DNA from: Terrabacter aerolatus
GTDB lineage: Bacteria; Actinomycetota; Actinomycetes; Actinomycetales; Dermatophilaceae
NCBI RefSeq assembly: GCF_007991735.1
Contig: NZ_BJYX01000012.1
Coordinates: 1-64,000 of the forward strand
Length of the DNA stretch: 64,000 nucleotides
Direction: 5' to 3'
The translations under genes were made by a program, and so were the position numbers. Positions 9,098 through 17,845 of this stretch are shown one piece after another. Positions within the stretch are counted from its first letter, which is position 1, and every line of letters begins with the position of its first letter. The notes below the pieces were generated by a model. The model did no database searches, was not told the DNA's origin, and saw nothing but the letters and a program-made list of their open reading frames with translations.

Positions 9098-9511
9098 ATG
9101 CACGACCCTCGCCACACGAGTGAGCGCCCCGGACGGCGGTCCGGGCCACCAGACCTGCCGGAGGACGTCCGTGACCTCGTCGCCGTCGACCTGAGCGCCG
9201 CTCAGGTGCAGGACTGGTCGATCGCCGGGGACTCGTTCAGCTGGACCCTGCTCGCGGGCGACGCCGACCGGGGCCACGAGCTGGCGAGCCTCACCTACGT
9301 CGGGGCGGTCGTGCTCCACACGAACCGGCGCGACCTCGACCGGGCGGTCGCGGCCGCCGCCGAGGTGGACCGTTCCGAGGTCGTGCGCAGCGACGACGGC
9401 GGCTTCGAGCACCGCGTCACGCTCGTGCCCGACTACCCGATCGTCGTGCGCTTCTGGAGCGTCGAGGTGCGCCGTATGCCGGCGCCCGACCACCTGCGTC
9501 GGGTGCGCTGA
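9098..9511 (+). CDS. Conserved-looking hypothetical protein
   Basis: A 137-residue soluble protein starting at the ATG at 9098, 63 bp from the divergent exported-protein gene. The composition is acidic, with aromatic residues spaced as in a folded globular domain (QDWSIAGDSFSW, RFWSVEVRRM). No domain is recognised and no signal peptide is present. Other in-frame starts exist upstream but would overlap the divergent gene's promoter. It is convergent with the sugar permease gene, separated by a hairpin. Confidence 0.6.
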   Translation: MHDPRHTSERPGRRSGPPDLPEDVRDLVAVDLSAAQVQDWSIAGDSFSWTLLAGDADRGHELASLTYVGAVVLHTNRRDLDRAVAAAAEVDRSEVVRSDDGGFEHRVTLVPDYPIVVRFWSVEVRRMPAPDHLRRVR

Positions 9512-9560
9512 GCGTCCAGCCGGCCCACACGGCATACGCCGTCGGTGGGTCGTTGACGTC

Positions 9561-9599
9561 GGCGGCGGCGAGCGCGGTGGATCGCGCTCAGTCGCCGCC
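9561..9599. terminator. Hairpin terminator between convergent genes
   Basis: A seven-base perfect inner stem (GAGCGCG/CGCGCTC) is flanked by an outer GGCGGCG/CGCCGCC stem with a small internal loop. It overlaps the stop codon of the permease gene and should end transcription from both sides. Confidence 0.55.
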
Positions 9600-10439
9600 G
9601 ATGCCGGCGCGCTCGACGCCCTCGACGATCCAGCGCTGGAGGAAGAGGAACATCAGCAGCAGCGGCACGATCGCGACGAGCGCGGCCATGAAGAGCTGGC
9701 TCACCTGCACCGACTGCGCCGTGAGGAAGGTCGACAGCGCGATCTGCACGGTCCAGCTCTCCTGGTCGCGGCCGATGACGAGGGGCCACAGGAAGGCGTT
9801 CCACGAGCCGATGAAGGTGATGGTGCCGATGGCCGCGACGAAGCCGCCCGAGTTGGGCACGACGATGCGCCAGAACGTGCCCCAGTAGCCGAGCCCGTCG
9901 ATGAAGGCCGCCTCCTCGATCTCCTTGGGGAAGCCGAGGAAGAACTGCCGGAAGAGGAACGTCGCGAGCGCCTGGAAGAGGCCCGGGATGATGAGGCCCC
10001 GCAGCGTCGAGATCCACCCCAGGGTCGAGACGAGCACGAAGCTCGGCACGAACGTCACGGCCGCGGGGATGAGCAGCGTCGCGGTGATCCCGTAGAAGAC
10101 GACGTTGGACCAGCGGTACGGGATGCGCGCCAGACCGTAGCCGGCGAGGCCCGAGACGATGAGCACGCCGACGGTCTGGGTCACGGCGATGAGTCCCGAG
10201 TTGAGCAGGCTGCGCGCCATCGGGATCGCCGGGTTGTCGAAGAGGCCCGTGAGGTTCGAGGTCTCCCAGACGGGCGGCAGCCAGTGGAAGTCGGGCGAAC
10301 CGAGGTCCTGCTCGCGCATGAACGCGCTGCGGACGAGCAGGTAGAACGGGACGAGGAAGAGCAGCGCCGCGACGACGAGGGCGCTGTAGCGCGCCCAGCC
10401 GGTGATCCGCGACTGCCGCTTGCTCCGGACGATGGCCAT
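9588..10439 (-). CDS. Sugar ABC transporter permease, MalG type
   Basis: A 283-residue inner-membrane permease, one half of the channel of a carbohydrate importer (CUT1 type). There are about six hydrophobic helices, the first at residues 16-38. The cytoplasmic coupling (EAA) loop reads EIEEAAFIDGLGYWGTFWRI, which contacts the ATPase. It directly abuts the upstream permease gene with no gap. No ATPase gene is in this operon, so a shared MsiK-like ATPase elsewhere is likely, as in many actinomycetes. It forms a transport set with the two following entries. Confidence 0.92.
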   Translation of the reverse strand: MAIVRSKRQSRITGWARYSALVVAALLFLVPFYLLVRSAFMREQDLGSPDFHWLPPVWETSNLTGLFDNPAIPMARSLLNSGLIAVTQTVGVLIVSGLAGYGLARIPYRWSNVVFYGITATLLIPAAVTFVPSFVLVSTLGWISTLRGLIIPGLFQALATFLFRQFFLGFPKEIEEAAFIDGLGYWGTFWRIVVPNSGGFVAAIGTITFIGSWNAFLWPLVIGRDQESWTVQIALSTFLTAQSVQVSQLFMAALVAIVPLLLMFLFLQRWIVEGVERAGIGGD

Positions 10440-11447
10440 CTACTCGCCCCTGTCGCCGAGTCGGAGGATGCGCCCCTGAGCCACCGCGATGACCGCGATG
10501 ATGAGGGTGAGGATGACCGCGCCGGCCGACCCGTGGCCGAAGTCCTGACCCGAGCCGAGCGCCGTGTAGTAGAGGTAGACGAGCGGCGGCCGGGCGTAGG
10601 GCGGGTAGGTGCCGAACGTCGACAGGATGTTGTAGAACTCGTCGAACGCCTGGAACGCGTTGATGAGCAGGAGCAGCAGCACCGCCGTCGACGTCGCCCG
10701 CAGCTGCGGCAGGGTGATGTGGCGGAAGACCTTCCACCCCTCGGCGCCGTCGATCGCGGCCGCCTCGTAGAGCGTCGGGCTGATCCGCTGGATGCCGGCG
10801 AGGAAGAGGATCATGTAGAAGCCGACCTGCAGCCACAGGCGCGCGGTGACGATGACGAGCCAGTACCACGGCGGGTCGGCGAGGCTGAGCCACGGGATCG
10901 AGTCGATGCCGAACCAGCCGAGCACGCCGTTGGCCAGCCCCGAGCGGATGCCGCTGAAGATCGACATCTTCCAGATGAGCGCCGCCACGACGTAGCTGCA
11001 CGCCGTCGGCAGGAAGAAGACCGACCGGAAGAAGCTCTGCATGACCCGGGTGCGCGCGACGAGCAGCGCCGCGCCGAGCGAGATGACGAACGTCGTCGGC
11101 ACGATGAAGACGGCGAAGGCGAGGAACGTGACGAGGCTGCTGCGGAACGCCGGGTCGGCCAGCATGTCGAGGTAGTTGCCGACGCCGACGAACTTCGTCG
11201 GGGTGACGGTGTTGTAGGACTCGAAGAACGACAGGTAGATCGACCAGGCGATCGGGACGTAGACGAAGACGACCAGCCCGATGACGAACGGCCCGACGAA
11301 GACCCAGAACCACAGGTTGCGGTCCTGGCGTCCGCGCAGGCGGCGACCGAGCGACGGCCTCCCGTCGGTGGGAGGCGGCGTCGCCCGGTCGGTCGCCTTC
11401 CGCTGCGCGGCGTGGTCGTGTGCCGCCGGGTCGGCCTGCGCTGTCAG
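10440..11447 (-). CDS. Sugar ABC transporter permease, MalF type
   Basis: A permease of about 335 residues, partner of the MalG-type protein. After a hydrophilic N-terminus of about 45 residues come six membrane helices, starting with WFWVFVGPFVIGLVVFVYVP. The coupling loop is LYEAAAIDGAEGWKVFRHI. The start is unusual: no in-frame ATG or GTG lies between the end of the binding-protein gene and the first helix. A CTG at 11447 overlaps that gene's TGA as CTGA, matching the coupling seen elsewhere, and is my choice. A sequencing error near the junction would be the alternative. Confidence 0.88.
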   Translation of the reverse strand: MTAQADPAAHDHAAQRKATDRATPPPTDGRPSLGRRLRGRQDRNLWFWVFVGPFVIGLVVFVYVPIAWSIYLSFFESYNTVTPTKFVGVGNYLDMLADPAFRSSLVTFLAFAVFIVPTTFVISLGAALLVARTRVMQSFFRSVFFLPTACSYVVAALIWKMSIFSGIRSGLANGVLGWFGIDSIPWLSLADPPWYWLVIVTARLWLQVGFYMILFLAGIQRISPTLYEAAAIDGAEGWKVFRHITLPQLRATSTAVLLLLLINAFQAFDEFYNILSTFGTYPPYARPPLVYLYYTALGSGQDFGHGSAGAVILTLIIAVIAVAQGRILRLGDRGE

Positions 11448-12769
11448 GCGAGGACCCGCTTCAGCTCGGGGTCGGCCACGGCCTTGACCTTGGCGATCTC
11501 GCCGGCCGGGTCGGCGCCCTCCTTGACGATGCGGTTCATGGCGTCGCCGAAGGCGGTCGCGCACTTCGGCGTCCAGAGGATCGGGCTCTGCGCGTGGCCG
11601 ACGTCGGTGGCGAGCTTGGCCGCCTCGGCCGCCTGCCCGCTCTTGAGGGTGGCGGCCTGGCTGATGAGGCTCGTGCGGGACGGGATGTGGAAGCCGTAGC
11701 TCGTCGCGAAGTCGAGCTGGTCCTGGGTCTGGTCGATCCACAGCCACTTGGCGAACTTCTTGGCGGCCGCGACGTCCTTGCTCTTGGCGCTGACGCAGGA
11801 CCCGTAGGCGCCGACCGGCACGGAGGCCTTGCCGCTGCCGTCGAGGGCGGGCCACGGCAGCACGCCGAAGTCGTCGCCGAGGCCCTTCTTGATGTCGGGG
11901 AAGGTCCACAGGCCGGTGAACTGCATCGCCGTGAGGCCGGACGTCAGGGCCGAGGCGTCGAACCAGTCCTTGGGCGCGCCGAGGAGCAGCACCTTGGCGT
12001 CCCACATCTCGCGCAGCTTGCCGAGCGCGGTCGCCGCGCGCGGGTCGTCGAAGCCGAACTGGTTGTCCTTGGTGAGGTAGTCGAGGCCGGCCGACCACAG
12101 CATCGGGCCGCCCATGAGGCCGGCGCCGCCGTCGTTGCCGAGGAAGAGGCCCTTGACGTTGCCCTGGGTCAGCTTCTTGGCGGCGGCGATGAGCTCGTCG
12201 ATGGTCTGGGGCGGCGTGATGCCGGCCTTGTCGAGCATCGACTTGCGGTAGACGAGCAGCTGCATGTCGACGACCTGGGGGATGGCGTACGTCTTGCCGT
12301 CGTAGGTCATCCGCTCGAGGATGCTCGGGTTGAAGTCGGACTTCGTGTCGCCGATGAGGTCGGTGAGGTCGACGACCTGGCCGCCCTTGATCATGTCGAT
12401 GGTCGGGCCGTTGCCGTACTCGAAGACGTCGGGGCCGGCGTCGGTGAGCAGCGAGGCGGCCGTGGACTGGTCGTAGTCGCCGGGCTTCCAGCTGACCTTG
12501 ACGGTGGCGTCCTTGTAGGCGGCGGCGTACTTCTCGACGGCCTGCTGCGTGCCGGCCTCGCCGTACTGGTGGTACCACTGGTTGAGCGTGGCGCCGCTGC
12601 CGCCGCCGCTCGCGCCGCCCGTGGCGGCCGGCTCTCGTCCGGTGTTGCTGCCGCACGCGGCGAGCGCACCCGTGACCGCGGCGGCACCACCGAGCGCGAA
12701 GAGCGAGCGCCGGGTGAGGTGGGCCCCGAGGGCCTGGCCGATCTCCTGGCCGATGTGCTTGTCAGACAT
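11444..12769 (-). CDS. Sugar-binding lipoprotein of ABC importer (family 1)
   Basis: A 441-residue extracellular solute-binding protein. A twin-arginine-like start (TRRSLFALGG) leads into a lipobox (LAAC), followed by a Gly/Ser-rich spacer and a typical MalE-like fold (NQWYHQYGEAGTQQAVEKY near the start). This suggests export perhaps by Tat and lipid anchoring. The ATG at 12769 is preceded by AGGGGAA; a longer reading upstream adds non-protein-like sequence. It heads the operon with two permeases. Its position next to the glucoamylase-like gene and LacI regulator suggests a gluco-oligosaccharide ligand, which is inference. Confidence 0.92.
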   Translation of the reverse strand: MSDKHIGQEIGQALGAHLTRRSLFALGGAAAVTGALAACGSNTGREPAATGGASGGGSGATLNQWYHQYGEAGTQQAVEKYAAAYKDATVKVSWKPGDYDQSTAASLLTDAGPDVFEYGNGPTIDMIKGGQVVDLTDLIGDTKSDFNPSILERMTYDGKTYAIPQVVDMQLLVYRKSMLDKAGITPPQTIDELIAAAKKLTQGNVKGLFLGNDGGAGLMGGPMLWSAGLDYLTKDNQFGFDDPRAATALGKLREMWDAKVLLLGAPKDWFDASALTSGLTAMQFTGLWTFPDIKKGLGDDFGVLPWPALDGSGKASVPVGAYGSCVSAKSKDVAAAKKFAKWLWIDQTQDQLDFATSYGFHIPSRTSLISQAATLKSGQAAEAAKLATDVGHAQSPILWTPKCATAFGDAMNRIVKEGADPAGEIAKVKAVADPELKRVLA

Positions 12770-12919
12770 AGGTTCCCCTGCGTCCTTCCTGCCCGGGTGT
12801 GCGGGCACCGTTGACGACGGCGGGCGTCCGGCCAGTCTGCTCGACCTCGCCCACCGTGCGATCGTATGCCCGCGACCTCCGTGTATGCCGTGTGGCCCGC
12901 TCCCCGACACGGGCGCGGC

Positions 12920-13396
12920 TCAGATGGTGGCTGCGGAGTTGAGCGGGTTGTCGCTCAGGGTCTCGGCCGCCGTCTGGAGCAGCTGCTCGACGAGGAGCAG
13001 GGTCTGCTCGTCCTCGAGCGTCATGCGCCGGCCGAAGTGGCCGCGGGCCAGGGCCACGCCCGCCCCGACGCGCAGGATGCTCGACCGGACGTCGGACCGC
13101 GTGTCGGCGCTCATGCGTTCGAGCAGCCGGGTCACGCCGAGCAGTCCCGACACGACGGGTCGGCCGTCGAGCTCGAACTCGTCGAACAGCCAGACGCGCC
13201 CCGCCGCGACGGCGCCGAGCAGCTCACGGCCCGGGCCGCTGCTGCGCAGGGCCGCGTCGGTGACGGCATCCCAGAAGGCGCCGCGCTCGTCGTCGTCGAA
13301 GCGGATGCGTCCGGCGAGGGCGCTCAGCACCCAGACGGGGGCGAGCCGGAGCGTCGCCCACTCCTGCTCGGCCCACTGCTCTCGCCACTGCGACAC
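12920..13396 (-). CDS. Hypothetical protein in the glycan locus
   Basis: A 158-residue, mostly helical, soluble protein. The GTG at 13396 has a GAGAGG ribosome-binding site. The N-terminal part is rich in Trp and Glu (QWREQWAEQEW) and the middle holds VWVLSALAGRIRFDDDE. There is no signal peptide and no domain I recognise. It lies between the glucoamylase-like gene (64 bp upstream) and the binding-protein gene (150 bp downstream), all on the same strand, so it may be co-regulated. Small helical proteins in sugar loci can be accessory factors, but no function should be assigned. Confidence 0.65.
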   Translation of the reverse strand: MSQWREQWAEQEWATLRLAPVWVLSALAGRIRFDDDERGAFWDAVTDAALRSSGPGRELLGAVAAGRVWLFDEFELDGRPVVSGLLGVTRLLERMSADTRSDVRSSILRVGAGVALARGHFGRRMTLEDEQTLLLVEQLLQTAAETLSDNPLNSAATI

Positions 13397-13460
13397 GCTC
13401 GTGCCACCGCCTCTCGTCCGCTGCGGGACCCCACCAGCGTACGACCGGCAGGGCCGCCGG

Positions 13461-14753
13461 TCAGGTGAGCGGCATACGGCGGGACGCGACGACCGGACGC
13501 AGCACGGCCTCGACGTCGGGGGTGGCGAACCAGCGGCGGAGACAGTCGTCGGCGAGGACGTTGGCGAGCGCACCGAGGACCATCGACTGGTCGAGCGAGA
13601 GGTGGCGGCCCGCGTGCCGCCCGGTGCGGGTGTCGACGGCGTCGATGAAGCCGCCGGGCCCGTAGGCACCGAGGTCTCGCTCGAGGCGGGCGAGGTTGTC
13701 GGCGGCCGCCTCGGGCTCGACCATGAGCGCCATCGCCGAGGCGTGGGGCGTCACGACGACCTCGCCGTCGAGCTCGCTGGGGTAGGCGTGGGTCTCCGTG
13801 GCGATGGGCGGGACCCCGAAGACGGAGTAGCCCTCGCCGGGGCAGGCTGACGGGCTGAATCCCCAGTAGCCGTAACCCTTCTCGTCCAGGGCGTACTCCC
13901 GCTGCAGGGCCACGGTGCGCGCCTCGTTGACGCCCCACGTGTCGGGGGCCCACGCCGCCTCGGGCACGAAGATCGTCGGCATGAGCGCCTCGAACATCGA
14001 CCCGCCGAACGTCGCGACGACGTCGCGGCCACGGTAGTGCCGGATCGGGGCGTCGAGGGCGGCGTAGTGCTCCGGCGGGATCTGGCCGTGTGCGATGCCG
14101 ACGTAGCTCGCGATCCGGGGCTCGGAGTCGAGCAGGTCGTAGTGGTGCCTCGTGTGGAGCACCTCGGCGAGACCGTCGACGAAGGAGGCGCGGCGGGTCT
14201 CCTGACCGGGGTCCTCGGCCCAGAAGCCACCGGTCAGCCGGCCGCCGGGACCGTCCGGTCCGGCCGTTGGGTCGTGGAAGACGCCGAAGTGCATGGGGTC
14301 GAGCACGGCACGGGCCGCCTCCCCGAGGCGTGGCTCGGCGGCCGCGACGACCATGAGGCCGGCCGCGAGCCAGCCGTTGTCGACGCTCGAGAGGAACTGC
14401 TCGATGCGGTGACCGCTGTCGGGCATCCGGTGCAGCAGGGCACCGGTCCGGTCGTCGTACCAGTTGAAGAACATGCCGGACTGCTCGTGCACCTCCATGC
14501 CGGCGAGCGTGGTCAGCAGCCTCGCGAGCCGGTCGTGCGCCTGCTCGGCGTCGACGAGCCCCAGGTCGCGGGCGGCGACGGTGCACCAGAGCAGGCCGCC
14601 GATGTCGGTCGGCGACGTGTAGCCGCTGCGGGTGTCCGGGTCGAGCGAGACGGCGATGCTGTCGGTGGGCAGGCCGGTGTCGGGGTCGGTCATGGCCTCG
14701 AAGGAGCGCCACGTGTCGGCGGCCCAGCGGAGCAGGAGGGTGCGGTCAGGCAT
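13461..14753 (-). CDS. Glucoamylase-like (PF10091/GH144-related) glycoside hydrolase
   Basis: A 430-residue protein resembling the (alpha/alpha)6-barrel 'glycoamylase' family that includes GH144 endo-beta-1,2-glucanases and parts of cyclic beta-1,2-glucan synthases. Matching landmarks are FFNWYD near residue 95, SSVDNGWLAAGL, YWGFSPSACPGEGY, and the late GGFIDAVD...LSLDQSMVL. There is no signal peptide, so it probably acts on imported oligosaccharides in the cytoplasm. The neighbours (LacI regulator, importers, long GH94 phosphorylase) support beta-glucan breakdown. Beta-1,2 specificity is inference from family and context. Confidence 0.8.
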   Translation of the reverse strand: MPDRTLLLRWAADTWRSFEAMTDPDTGLPTDSIAVSLDPDTRSGYTSPTDIGGLLWCTVAARDLGLVDAEQAHDRLARLLTTLAGMEVHEQSGMFFNWYDDRTGALLHRMPDSGHRIEQFLSSVDNGWLAAGLMVVAAAEPRLGEAARAVLDPMHFGVFHDPTAGPDGPGGRLTGGFWAEDPGQETRRASFVDGLAEVLHTRHHYDLLDSEPRIASYVGIAHGQIPPEHYAALDAPIRHYRGRDVVATFGGSMFEALMPTIFVPEAAWAPDTWGVNEARTVALQREYALDEKGYGYWGFSPSACPGEGYSVFGVPPIATETHAYPSELDGEVVVTPHASAMALMVEPEAAADNLARLERDLGAYGPGGFIDAVDTRTGRHAGRHLSLDQSMVLGALANVLADDCLRRWFATPDVEAVLRPVVASRRMPLT

Positions 14754-14879
14754 GCGGGAGGTCCTTGTGGCTCGGGATCACGGGTCTGGAGGGTGCGCGA
14801 AAGTGCCCACTCGACGTGTCGAAGTGCCCACTCGACGTGGGGTGGGGGCGCTGGGGCAGGAGGGCGGGGGTGCAGGGGG

Positions 14880-15926
14880 TCAGGCGCCGGCGACGGAGGC
14901 CTGGTCCCAGTCGCAGCCGCACGAGCCCCGCACGACCATGCGGGTCGGCAGCACCTGCGGGTGCACGTCGAACCGGCGACCGCCGATGCGCTCGTGGAGC
15001 CGGATCGCGGCCCACCGCCCGAGCTCGCGCATCGGCTGCTGGACCGTCGTCAGCCCCGGCGCGAGGTAGCGCGAGGTCATGATGTCGTCGAAGCCGACGA
15101 CCGTGATGTCGTCGGGCACGCGACGGCCCTCGCGGCTGAGCAGCACCATCGTGGCGAGCGCGAGCTCGTCGTTGGCGCAGACGAGGCCGTCGACCGCGGC
15201 ACCGGCTGCGTCCGCCTCGCGCAGCCCCTCCATGACCTGCTGGCCGGAGGTCTCCTCGTACTGCACCCGGATCGGTCCGGCGACCTCGGCGCCCCGGCCG
15301 CGGGTCAGGGCGTGCTGGAAGCCGCGGTAGCGCTCCGACACGTCGTGCGAGGTGTCCGGGTCGCCGACGAAGACGAGCCGCTTGCGGCCGTGCTCGAGCA
15401 GGTGCCGGGTCAGCTCCGCCGAACTGATGAAGTTCTCCACCTGCACGGCGTCGCAGCCCTCGATGGCGTCGCGGGCCACGAGCACCGTGGGGGTGGTGCG
15501 GACGATCTGGCGCACCATCGTGTCGCTGATCGTGTCGTTGGCGATGACGATGCCGTCGATGCGCCCCAGCATCTTGCGCACCGACGCCTCGGCGTCCTTG
15601 GAGGCGTCGCACACGACCACGACCACCGACTGCCCGTCGCGGGCCGCCGTCGACTCGAACCCCGAGAGCAGCTCGGAGTAGTAGGGGCCACGCAGGCCCG
15701 GCAGCACGAGGCCGTGCGTCTGGTGCGAGGGCACGTCGACGGTGCGCCCGGCCCGGAGCGGGACGTACTCGAGGTCCTCGACGGCCCGCAGCACGCGCTT
15801 GCGGGTCAGCGCCGACGCGGGCGTCGACCCGCTCAGCACCCGCGACACCGTGGCGATGGACACGCCGGCGCGCTCGGCCACGGTGTAGATCGTGACCGGT
15901 CGCGCGTCGTCGTGCTCGGTGGACAC
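14880..15926 (-). CDS. LacI-family transcriptional regulator
   Basis: A 348-residue repressor with an N-terminal helix-turn-helix (TIYTVAERAGVSIATVSRVLSG) and a periplasmic-binding-like sensor domain. The GTG at 15926 follows a GGGAG site. It lacks the hinge sequence most common in the family, having RTVDVPSHQTHGLVLPGL instead. It ends 127 bp before the glucoamylase-like gene and lies 66 bp downstream of the Opp-type transport operon on the same strand. It most probably represses both surrounding operons in the absence of an oligosaccharide. The operator is not certain; candidate repeats lie in the divergent region at 21.6 kb. Confidence 0.9.
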   Translation of the reverse strand: MSTEHDDARPVTIYTVAERAGVSIATVSRVLSGSTPASALTRKRVLRAVEDLEYVPLRAGRTVDVPSHQTHGLVLPGLRGPYYSELLSGFESTAARDGQSVVVVVCDASKDAEASVRKMLGRIDGIVIANDTISDTMVRQIVRTTPTVLVARDAIEGCDAVQVENFISSAELTRHLLEHGRKRLVFVGDPDTSHDVSERYRGFQHALTRGRGAEVAGPIRVQYEETSGQQVMEGLREADAAGAAVDGLVCANDELALATMVLLSREGRRVPDDITVVGFDDIMTSRYLAPGLTTVQQPMRELGRWAAIRLHERIGGRRFDVHPQVLPTRMVVRGSCGCDWDQASVAGA

Positions 15927-15991
15927 CCAGGCTCCCTCTTCTGGGAACAGAGTGCCCGGCGGCGTCGGGCTGCACAACTCCGACAGGCACG

Positions 15992-17845
15992 TCAGAACGG
16001 GTTGGGGATCGCGTCGAGGAGGGTGCGCGTGTAGTCGTCCTTCGGCGCCCGGATGACGTCGAGGGTCGGCCCCTGCTCGACCACCCGGCCGTTGTTGAGC
16101 ACGATGACCTCGTCCGAGAGCATCCGTGCGCTCAGCAGGTCGTGGGTGATGTAGAGGATGCCGACGTCGTTCTCCTTGACGAGGTCGTTGAGCAGCTCGA
16201 GCACCTCGGCCCGGATCGAGACGTCGAGGCTCGAGATCGGCTCGTCGGCGACGATGATCCGCGGCTCGACCGCGAGCGCCTTGGCGATGATGACGCGCTG
16301 GCGCTGACCGCCCGACAGCTCGTAGCCGTAGCGGTTGACGAACCGGTCGGCCGGAGTCAGGGCGACGCGCTCGAGCAGCTCCATGACCCGCTCACGCAGG
16401 GCCGCACCCTTGAGCCCCTGGTAGTTGGCCAGCGGCCGGGAGAGCACGTAGCCGAGCCGCTTGGCCGGGTTGATCGAGCTGTAGGGGTCCTGGAAGACCA
16501 TCTGCACGTCGCTGCGGTAGTCGCGCAGTGCCCGGCCGCGGAAGCCCGAGACCTGCTGGTCGCCGTCAGGCCCGTGGAAGACGATGCGCCCCGACGTCGG
16601 GCTCTCGACCCCGGTGATCATCCGGGCCAGGGTCGACTTGCCGCTGCCGCTCTGGCCGACGAGGGCGGTCACCTCGCCCCGTCGCAGGTCGAAGCTGACG
16701 TCGGAGACGGCCTCGGTGCGGGTCACGGTGAAACCACGGCGCCGCTCGAAGACCTTGCCGACCCCCTCGACGGAGAGCACGACGTCGTTGGTCAGCGCGC
16801 TGCGCGACTCGTCGGCCGTCTTGACGAACTGGGGGCCCTCGAAGCCCCGCTTCGGCTCGCCGTGCGGGCCGGCGCCGCCCTCCTCGCGCTGGAGCACCGC
16901 GACGTGGCAGGCGGCGCGCCCGCCCTGGAGGGGCACGAGCGGCGGGTCCTGCTCGAGGCAGAGGTCGATGCGCTCGGGGCACCGGGCGGCGAAGCTGCAC
17001 CCGACCATGGGCAGGCTGAGGTCCGGCGGCCGCCCCGGCACGTAGGTGATCTTCACCGTCTCCTGGCGGGGGTCGCCGTAGGAGCCGAGCAGGCCCTTCG
17101 TGTACGGGTGCAGGGGCTCGCGCAGCAGCGCGCCCGCGCTCTGGTCCTCGACGATGCGGCCGGCATACATCACGAGGATGCGGTCGCTGAGGTCGAGCAC
17201 GGTGCCGATGTCGTGGCTGATGAAGAGCACCGCGAAGCCCTGCTCGGCCTGCAGGCGCCGCACGTTCTCGAGGATCGAGTGCTGCACGACGACGTCGAGA
17301 CCCGTGGTCGGCTCGTCGAGGAGGATGAACTTCGGCTCGAGCGCGAGCGCCAGGGCGAGGTTGACGCGCTGGCGCATGCCGCCCGACAGCTCGTGCGGGA
17401 AGGCGGTCATGAACTTCGGGTCGATGATGACCATCTCGAAGAGCTCGCGGATGCGGCGCGTCACCGCCTCGCCGCGCAGCGAGCTGTGCTGCTCGATGGC
17501 GTCGCGGAACTGCCCCTCGACCCGGACGACCGGGTTGAGCGAGTTCATGCTGCTCTGGAAGACCGTCGAGATGTCGCGCCAGCGCAGGGCGCGCAGGTCG
17601 TCCTCGGGCAGGTCGGTGATGTCGGTGCCGTCGAAGGTGATGGAGCCGCCACTGATGCGGCCGGGGCGCTGGAGCAGGCGCAGCAGCGCGGTGCCGAGCG
17701 TCGTCTTGCCCGACCCGGACTCGCCGATGAGGCCGACGAACTCGCCGGGGCCGATGCCGAAGCTGACCTCCTGGACGGCGTCGAGCGGCCGGCTCGCCTT
17801 GGGCTCGTAGCGGACGCTCAGGTCGCGGACGTCGAGCAAGGTCAT
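15992..17845 (-). CDS. Fused double ATPase of an Opp/Dpp-type ABC importer
   Basis: A 617-residue protein containing two complete ABC ATPase domains (DppD-like then DppF-like), normally separate proteins. Domain 1 has Walker A GESGSGKTT, signature LSGGMRQRV and Walker B ILLDEPTTGLD. Domain 2 has Walker A GQSGSGKST, signature LSGGQRQRV and Walker B IVADEPISSLD. Between them is the oligopeptide-type C-terminal segment with a Cys-rich stretch (GCSFAARCPERIDLC) that may bind an Fe-S cluster. The start overlaps the permease stop as ATGA. The fusion fixes a 1:1 ratio of the two ATPases. Opp-type importers often carry beta-linked oligosaccharides in actinobacteria and Thermotoga. Confidence 0.94.
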   Translation of the reverse strand: MTLLDVRDLSVRYEPKASRPLDAVQEVSFGIGPGEFVGLIGESGSGKTTLGTALLRLLQRPGRISGGSITFDGTDITDLPEDDLRALRWRDISTVFQSSMNSLNPVVRVEGQFRDAIEQHSSLRGEAVTRRIRELFEMVIIDPKFMTAFPHELSGGMRQRVNLALALALEPKFILLDEPTTGLDVVVQHSILENVRRLQAEQGFAVLFISHDIGTVLDLSDRILVMYAGRIVEDQSAGALLREPLHPYTKGLLGSYGDPRQETVKITYVPGRPPDLSLPMVGCSFAARCPERIDLCLEQDPPLVPLQGGRAACHVAVLQREEGGAGPHGEPKRGFEGPQFVKTADESRSALTNDVVLSVEGVGKVFERRRGFTVTRTEAVSDVSFDLRRGEVTALVGQSGSGKSTLARMITGVESPTSGRIVFHGPDGDQQVSGFRGRALRDYRSDVQMVFQDPYSSINPAKRLGYVLSRPLANYQGLKGAALRERVMELLERVALTPADRFVNRYGYELSGGQRQRVIIAKALAVEPRIIVADEPISSLDVSIRAEVLELLNDLVKENDVGILYITHDLLSARMLSDEVIVLNNGRVVEQGPTLDVIRAPKDDYTRTLLDAIPNPF

